Assembly: GCA_000961695.1 (NCBI GenBank)
Contig: LADW01000077.1
Span: 95,964-159,963 of the forward strand
Length of the DNA stretch: 64,000 nucleotides
Origin: Hyphomonadaceae bacterium BRH_c29
Lineage (GTDB): Bacteria > Pseudomonadota > Alphaproteobacteria > Caulobacterales > Hyphomonadaceae
Direction of reading: 5' to 3'
A program made the position numbers and the translations under genes. Below are positions 59,441 through 64,000 of this stretch, in pieces; the stretch's first letter is position 1, and every line of letters begins with the position of its first letter. Under the pieces are notes generated by a model. The model was given only the letters and a program-made list of their open reading frames with translations, did not search any database and was not told the origin of the DNA.

Positions 59441-60577
59441 CTAGTAGCCGTTCAGCTTCGCATAGCGATCGCGGTGCCAGCTGGCAGAGCCGTACATCGC
59501 TTCCTGCACGCGGGCGCGTTTCATGTAGAGGCCGGGGTCTGCCACATCGGTCATGCCGATGCCGCCATGCATCTGCACGCACTCATTCGACACGAGATGC
59601 ACCAGCTCGCTGGCACGCGCCTTCGACAGGCTTGCCAGTTCCGCCACATCATTGCGACCGGAATCGACAGCGTCCAAAGCCGCCGCGATGCAGGACCGCG
59701 TCATCTCGATTTCGGTGAACATCTTTGCGGCGCGGTGCTGCAGAGACTGGAACGATCCGATCAGCTGGCCGAACTGTTTGCGGCTGTTCAGGTATTCCAG
59801 CGTCATGTCGAACGCAGCCTGCGACGAGCCCAGCATTTCGGCGGCCTGCCCGATCGCGGCGCGATCCAGCACAGGCTCCAGAATGTCCGCGCCTTCATCG
59901 GCCGCGCCAATCAGCGCATCCGCGCCCACCATCACATCCGTGAAGGTGATGTTGGCGGCGCCATGACTGTCGACCGTCTTCAGTTCCTGGATCGAAACGC
60001 CTTTGGCATTTGCCGGCACAAGGAACAGCGACAGGCCATGACGGTCGCCCGGCTCGCCAAAGGTGCGGGCGACGACAATCAGCATGTCCGCGTGATGGCC
60101 ATCCGGCACGTAGCGCTTCTCGCCGTTCAGCGTGTAGCCCTGCCCGTTGCGTTCGGCTTCGGTGGCAACGTTCAGCGGATTGAAGTGCGCGCTTTCATCG
60201 AGGGCCAGCGCGAAGGTGACCTCGCCGCCAGCAATCTTCGGCAGCCACTCGGCCTGTTGCGCCGGAGAGCCGCCGAGCTGGATCGTGCTTGCGCCGATCA
60301 GGGCGGTCTGCAGCAGCGGCGTTGCGGCCAGCGTGCGGCCTTGCGCCTCAAGGATCTGGCCAAGGCCGACGAGGCCGAAGTGTTCGCCGCCCGGCTCTTC
60401 CGGAACGATCACGCCAAAGAAGCCAAGCTCCGCCAGTTTCTGCCGGGTGGCCGGGTCTTTGCCATTGGCGCCACTGTCGCGCAGCTGGCGCAGGTGCGTC
60501 ACCGGCAGTTCATCACGCGCGAAGGCCATCGCCGTTTCGCGCAGCATTTCCTGATCTTCGGTCAGAAGGAAGGTCAT
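59441..60577 (-). CDS. acyl-CoA dehydrogenase
   Basis: 378 aa, full length for the family: N-terminal helical domain (MLRETAMAFARDELPV), middle beta-barrel (VTFALALDESAHFNPLN) and C-terminal helices (AAEMLGSSQAAFDMTLEYLNSRKQFGQ, VHLVSNECVQMHGGIGMTD). Uses FAD to desaturate acyl-CoA. Its partner lies 33 bp upstream on the same strand, so the two may form a heteromeric ACAD, a pattern known for steroid side-chain degradation. No electron-transfer flavoprotein gene is adjacent. Confidence 0.92.
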   Translation of the reverse strand: MTFLLTEDQEMLRETAMAFARDELPVTHLRQLRDSGANGKDPATRQKLAELGFFGVIVPEEPGGEHFGLVGLGQILEAQGRTLAATPLLQTALIGASTIQLGGSPAQQAEWLPKIAGGEVTFALALDESAHFNPLNVATEAERNGQGYTLNGEKRYVPDGHHADMLIVVARTFGEPGDRHGLSLFLVPANAKGVSIQELKTVDSHGAANITFTDVMVGADALIGAADEGADILEPVLDRAAIGQAAEMLGSSQAAFDMTLEYLNSRKQFGQLIGSFQSLQHRAAKMFTEIEMTRSCIAAALDAVDSGRNDVAELASLSKARASELVHLVSNECVQMHGGIGMTDVADPGLYMKRARVQEAMYGSASWHRDRYAKLNGY

Positions 60578-60610
60578 GTCATTTATCTCCGTTTATCTTC
60601 TGCCGTCGGC

Positions 60611-61825
60611 TTACTGATGGTCTTTCAGTCCAAGCACGCGCTTGGAGATGACGTTGAGGTTTATCTCGCTGGTGCCGCCCTCGATGGAGTTGCCCTTCGA
60701 GCGCAGCCACTGACGCGTGACCTTCTTGGCCCCCTTGTCGAAGCCCTCCCCTTCCCAGCCGAGGCCTTCGGAACCGAGCGCTTCGATCAGAAGCTCATGG
60801 CGGTCCTGGTTCATCTTGGCTGCGCCATATTTCAGGATCGACGCGGTGTGGCTGACGGCCTGACCGGCCTTGGCCTGTTCGGTCTGGCGCGCGACGGTCA
60901 GATTGAACGCCTTGGCGTACATCTTGTGATCGGTGATGCGTCCGCGCAGGTCACCGTCCAGCAGCTTGCCGTCACTGTCAGTGCCGATGTGGATCTTGGC
61001 ATACTCATCCGGGCCAAGAATGCCCGAGCCGCCCGTGCCGCCGAAGCCGCCTGCGGAAATGGAAGAGCGTTCGAACTGAAGCAGCCGCTTGGCGATCTGC
61101 CAGCCGCCATTCACTTCGCCGACCAGCTGGTCCTTCGGCACTTTCACGTCGGTGAAGAAGGTTTCGCAGAACGGGCTCTCGCCCGAGATCAGCAGGATCG
61201 GGCGCGCTTCCACGCCGGGGCTTTCCATGTCGAACAGGATGAAGCTGATGCCTTCATGCTTCACGCTCGTATCCGTGCGCACGAGGCAGAAGATCCAGTC
61301 AGCCTTGTCGGCGTAAGAGGTCCACACTTTCTGACCGTTGATCAGATAGTGATCGCCCTTGTCCTCACAGCGCGTCTGCAGGTCGGCGAGGTCTGAGCCT
61401 GCGCCCGGCTCGGAATAGCCCTGGCACCAGCGCGTCTTGCCTTTCACGATGTCCGGCAGGAAGCGCAGCTTCTGCTCCTCATTGCCGAACTCCAGCAGAG
61501 CCGGGCCGAACATCCAGAGGCCGAACGAGAACAATGCCGGGCGCGCCTTGATGCGGCGCAGCTCTTCCTGCAGCACGCGGTCTTCCGCGCGGGAGAGACC
61601 ACCGCCGCCATATTTCTTCGGCCATTGCGGCGCGGTCCAGCCCTTCTCGCCCATGCGGTCGAGCCAGAGTTTCGACTCCGGGTTCTTGAACGTCCCACGC
61701 TTGCCGCCCCAGACGATCTCGTCGTCTTTCATCGGCGTGCGCATGGAGGGCGGGCAGTTCTCTTCGAGCCAGCTGCGCGTTTCGGCGCGGAAGGTCTCGA
61801 GCTCGTCGACGATCGTGTCGGCCAT
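60611..61825 (-). CDS. acyl-CoA dehydrogenase
   Basis: 404 aa. The N-terminal helices include PQWPKKYGGGGLSRAED, the middle strand GYSEPGAGSDLADL, and the C-terminus GGTSEINLNVISKRVLG. These fit FadE-like ACADs. Paired with the second ACAD in one operon, likely forming an alpha2beta2 enzyme; which of the two carries the catalytic glutamate cannot be settled by eye. With DECR, thiolase and thioesterases elsewhere in the window, acyl-CoA degradation is well represented. Confidence 0.92.
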   Translation of the reverse strand: MADTIVDELETFRAETRSWLEENCPPSMRTPMKDDEIVWGGKRGTFKNPESKLWLDRMGEKGWTAPQWPKKYGGGGLSRAEDRVLQEELRRIKARPALFSFGLWMFGPALLEFGNEEQKLRFLPDIVKGKTRWCQGYSEPGAGSDLADLQTRCEDKGDHYLINGQKVWTSYADKADWIFCLVRTDTSVKHEGISFILFDMESPGVEARPILLISGESPFCETFFTDVKVPKDQLVGEVNGGWQIAKRLLQFERSSISAGGFGGTGGSGILGPDEYAKIHIGTDSDGKLLDGDLRGRITDHKMYAKAFNLTVARQTEQAKAGQAVSHTASILKYGAAKMNQDRHELLIEALGSEGLGWEGEGFDKGAKKVTRQWLRSKGNSIEGGTSEINLNVISKRVLGLKDHQ

Positions 61826-61901
61826 GGCGGTCTCCCTTGATAGATTTCGCTGGGAGTGACCCTATTCCGCTGCCGCAGCTGAGCCAAGCATTGTCGCAGG
61901 G

Positions 61902-63323
61902 TCAGATACGCGGTGTCTTCACCCAATAGTGTGGTGTGCGCACGAGGCTCCAGAGCGCGCGGACCATGGCGATTGTCTGCAGCGGCCAGTAGAGCGGCAG
62001 GGTCAGCAGGTCGAACAGGCGCCGCCTGCTCCAGGTGCCCGGTGCCAATCCTGCTGAGAGCAGACCAACCGACAGGGACGAGATCAGCGCCGCAAGCCCG
62101 AACGGCCCGAGCGAGAGGTCCGGGCTGAGCAGGCATACCGCGCACCAGACCGCCCAGGGCCCATGCACCATGGCCGACAGGATCGCCGCGCCGAGCGTCA
62201 GCTGTACCGCGGCAAAGCCTGAGAGCGTCAGGCCCGGCGCCTCGCTGCGGCTGCGCATCAGCACGCACCATGTCTGCATATAACCTTTCAGCCAGCGCGA
62301 GCGCTGGCCGCGCCAGACAGCGCCCTCTTCCGGCGGGGCCTCCAGCGTCGGCGAGGTGATCGCACCGACCCGGTGGCCGAGCCGGGCGAGGCGCAGGCCA
62401 AGGTCCGCGTCTTCGGTGACATTCCAGGCGTCCCAACCGCCCGCCTTGACCAAAGCCGTGCGCCGGAAGTGATTGCTGGTGCCGCCAAGGGCGACCGGCA
62501 GGCGGAGGCGTGCCAGCGCGGGCACGATCAGGCCGAACTGGATGGCGTATTCCAGCGCCCATTGCCGCGCGAGCCATCCGCCTTTGGCGGGCACGCCAAC
62601 CAGCGGCGCCTGCAGGCAGACCGTCTCCGGCCCGGCCGCATTGAAAGCGCGGACAGCGGTCTTCAGCTGGCTCGGGTGCGGCCTGTCCTCGGCATCATAG
62701 ACCACGACATAGGTGCCCTGGGCGCGGGCGAGCCCATAGTTCAAGGCGCGCGGCTTGGTCTGCGGATTGCCGGGCGGGACGATCAGCAGTTCCGTCTGCG
62801 AAGGCCACTGAACCGTCTGGATCGCTACCTGGGTGCGCAGGTCGGATTCCTCCACCAGCAGTTTCAAATCGATCAGTGCTTCGGGATAGTCGAGCCCCGC
62901 CATCGCCGTCGCCAGCTGGGGCATCACGGCTGCCTCGTCCTTCAGAGCAATCAGGATCGTGTAGACCGGCAGCAAGGGGGCCGATGTATCCGCCTCCAGA
63001 CAGGTGAGCCGCTGCCACCGCGCGACGCAAAGCAGCCATAGGCGGAACAGAATGATGGCCGCGAAAACCGGCGGAGCAAAGACGGTCACCAACAGTCCCG
63101 GCAGTTCCGGCACCAGCAGGGTCAGGAGGCAGAGCGCCAGCAAAATGCGCCTTCCGGCCTCTTCCTGCGATGGACTGAGCGTCTGCCGGGCGGACAGACC
63201 GGGCGAACGGCGATGGAATCCGTAGGCCGCATGATCGGCCAGTAGCCAATCTTGCGCCGGGCGCAAAAGCGGTCTGCGCAACCGCGCGCGCCCATCTGCA
63301 TCGTTGAACCCCTCACCACCCAT
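61902..63323 (-). CDS. GT2-type membrane glycosyltransferase
   Basis: 473 aa from ATG 63323; the SD is poor, so the start is moderately uncertain. Two N-terminal TM segments (about 58-77, 80-100) precede a GT-A domain: VYTILIALKDE, VYDAEDRPHP (DxD-like), TEDADLGLRL and the QRSRWLKG (QxxRW) motif, as in processive or dolichyl-type GT2 enzymes. Three or four more TM segments follow. Likely inner-membrane, making polysaccharide or transferring sugars to lipid. It is divergent from the photolyase gene over 229 bp with DnaA-like boxes. Confidence 0.86.
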   Translation of the reverse strand: MGGEGFNDADGRARLRRPLLRPAQDWLLADHAAYGFHRRSPGLSARQTLSPSQEEAGRRILLALCLLTLLVPELPGLLVTVFAPPVFAAIILFRLWLLCVARWQRLTCLEADTSAPLLPVYTILIALKDEAAVMPQLATAMAGLDYPEALIDLKLLVEESDLRTQVAIQTVQWPSQTELLIVPPGNPQTKPRALNYGLARAQGTYVVVYDAEDRPHPSQLKTAVRAFNAAGPETVCLQAPLVGVPAKGGWLARQWALEYAIQFGLIVPALARLRLPVALGGTSNHFRRTALVKAGGWDAWNVTEDADLGLRLARLGHRVGAITSPTLEAPPEEGAVWRGQRSRWLKGYMQTWCVLMRSRSEAPGLTLSGFAAVQLTLGAAILSAMVHGPWAVWCAVCLLSPDLSLGPFGLAALISSLSVGLLSAGLAPGTWSRRRLFDLLTLPLYWPLQTIAMVRALWSLVRTPHYWVKTPRI

Positions 63324-63337
63324 AGGTTTAGGAAGCC

Positions 63338-63460
63338 TGTGGATAACTTTCAGACTACAAATCACAGGTTGAATTTATTTCGTTTCCGAAACGATTCTTC
63401 CGAAAGGCGAGGATATTCGCCTCAAATACGACCCCAGACCTATCCACAGACCTGTCCACA
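63338..63460. promoter_or_regulatory. cluster of DnaA-like boxes
   Basis: TGTGGATAA (63338-63346) is an exact DnaA box (TTATCCACA on the minus strand). CTATCCACA (63440-63448) has one mismatch and CTGTCCACA (63452-63460) two. A GANTC methylation site (GATTC, 63393-63397) and the palindrome CGTTTC-C-GAAACG lie between. An oriC is unlikely; DnaA-dependent transcription control of the GT2 or photolyase gene is more plausible. Confidence 0.6.
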
Positions 63461-63517
63461 GCCCGAATTTCCGGCGCGTCCCGCCCCCCGGCGAAACCTC
63501 CCCGGAAAACAACGCAC

Positions 63518-63551
63518 TTGCGAGTCTTCCTCGGATGTTCTATATTTGTTC
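63518..63551 (+). promoter_or_regulatory. photolyase promoter with LexA box
   Basis: TTGCGA, 17 bp, TATATT. The -10 lies inside GTTC-TATATTT-GTTC (63537-63551), the alphaproteobacterial LexA operator GTTC-N7-GTTC. Predicted start site coincides with the ATG at 63553, so the message may be leaderless. Confidence 0.78.
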
Positions 63552-63552
63552 C

Positions 63553-64000
63553 ATGAAAGGTGTTCACCTCATCTGGTTCCGGCGCGATTTACGGGTGCAT
63601 GACCATGCCGCCCTGAACGCCGCCATCGCGAGCGGCGCCCCGGTGCTGCCCCTCTATATATTTGAGCCGGGCCTCTGGGCCTTGCCGGAACACTCACGGC
63701 GCCAGTTCGACTTCCTCATGGACTCCCTGACAGAGCTGGATGAGGCCCTCACGGAACGCGGCGCCCGTTTGATTGTGCGCACGGGCAGTGCGCTGGACGT
63801 GCTGGCAGACATTCACCGCCGCCACGGCATCGAAGCCATTCACATGCATGAAGACACCGGCCTGCCGTGGACGCGGGCGCGCGACCGGGCCGTCCGCCGC
63901 TGGGCGATGCAGGCGGGGATCTCCCTGCGCGAGCAGCCTCAAGCAGGTGTGGTTCGCGGGCTGAAGACGCATGAGGACTGGGCCCCGCACTGGAATGCCG
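63553..64000 (+). CDS. phrB: photolyase/cryptochrome family protein (3' partial)
   Basis: Not in the ORF track, because the frame has no stop before the window end; 149 codons are visible. The N-terminus MKGVHLIWFRRDLRVHDHAALNAA is the classic photolyase antenna-domain start, followed by LPLYIFEPGLWALPEHSRRQF and HMHEDTGLPWTRARDRAVR. Light-driven DNA repair flavoprotein; subtype (CPD photolyase or proteobacterial cryptochrome) cannot be fixed without the C-terminal FAD domain. No SD; an overlapping LexA box suggests SOS control. Confidence 0.87.
   Translation, partial: MKGVHLIWFRRDLRVHDHAALNAAIASGAPVLPLYIFEPGLWALPEHSRRQFDFLMDSLTELDEALTERGARLIVRTGSALDVLADIHRRHGIEAIHMHEDTGLPWTRARDRAVRRWAMQAGISLREQPQAGVVRGLKTHEDWAPHWNA

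Noticed and set aside
59474-61396. 640-codon ORF antisense to two acyl-CoA dehydrogenase genes
   Set aside because: Spans both genes and their gap; composition typical of a reverse-frame shadow.
61729-62577. 282-codon minus-strand ORF overlapping the GT2 and ACAD genes
   Set aside because: Frame-shifted shadow across the end of GT2 and start of the ACAD gene; no SD or motif.
63338-63460. Replication origin at the DnaA-like boxes
   Set aside because: Only one perfect box, no long AT-rich unwinding element and no origin-linked genes (dnaA, hemE, gidA, parAB) nearby.

Overview
The window is a 64 kb, GC-rich, gene-dense chromosomal segment of an alphaproteobacterium. It most resembles the Hyphomonadaceae (Hyphomonas-like), although no rRNA or taxonomic marker is present to prove this. 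Signs of the group are a class I lysyl-tRNA synthetase, a type III ornithine decarboxylase with a structured leader, small families typical of the class (DUF2853-like and DUF6460-like), a GTTC-N7-GTTC LexA box, and many acyl-CoA genes. I see no tRNA, rRNA, CRISPR array, prophage or insertion sequence. No gene-free stretch exceeds 300 bp; the longest are 54475-54754 and 22180-22455. Codon use is mostly uniform, the GT39 gene at 45.5 kb being the most deviant.

Layout. 1-5.7 kb: two tandem MscS channels with a small membrane protein, then DUF2147, a DECR-type 2,4-dienoyl-CoA reductase, a DUF2007-like protein, a short type I pantothenate kinase and a TlpA-like thioredoxin whose promoter and ribosome binding site lie inside a long inverted repeat. 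5.7-13.5 kb: two MDR oxidoreductases, an HSL-type esterase, a TetR regulator, a DUF6498 membrane protein, a flavin monooxygenase overlapping an M23 endopeptidase lipoprotein, and two PaaI-type thioesterases; this looks like lipid or xenobiotic acyl metabolism. 13.6-25.2 kb: a serine hydrolase, small lipoproteins, PutA, a GT4 glycosyltransferase, PstS, ornithine decarboxylase, glutamate racemase and an IMPase-family phosphatase. 25.4-29 kb: a copper resistance operon (Cys/His/Met-rich protein, CopA, CopB) and a small orphan gene. 29-38.9 kb: a PhoR-like kinase, an RND efflux operon and an M13 metallopeptidase. 39-47.1 kb: PilZ protein, thiolase, GNAT, Lrp/AsnC regulator divergent from a fused indolepyruvate ferredoxin oxidoreductase, and GT39. 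47.1-55.3 kb: a lipoprotein serpin, LysRS, an XRE/membrane-protein pair with three operators, TetR plus O-methyltransferase, Fur-box-controlled Bfd, a secreted papain-like protease, and bacterioferritin. 55.3-64 kb: DUF4105, an FMN glutamate-synthase-like protein, SIMPL protein, DUF2853, two acyl-CoA dehydrogenases, a membrane GT2, and a photolyase cut by the window end, preceded by a LexA box and DnaA-like boxes.

Functional links. Bfd and Bfr form an iron-storage release pair separated by one protease gene. The acyl-CoA dehydrogenases, DECR, thiolase and thioesterases fit fatty-acid degradation. PutA, the Lrp regulator and the indolepyruvate oxidoreductase fit amino-acid catabolism, and both regulatory regions carry Lrp-like palindromes. 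CopA/CopB and the RND pump are export and detoxification systems.

The most unusual non-coding structure is a pair of homologous four-unit, 11-bp-phased arrays (unit ACCGTATAAAC). Both sit between convergent stop codons, about 42 kb apart. The ornithine decarboxylase leader can fold into a hairpin that hides its Shine-Dalgarno sequence. Three other genes (tlpA-like, serpin, a small lipoprotein) also have inverted repeats at or next to their ribosome binding sites.
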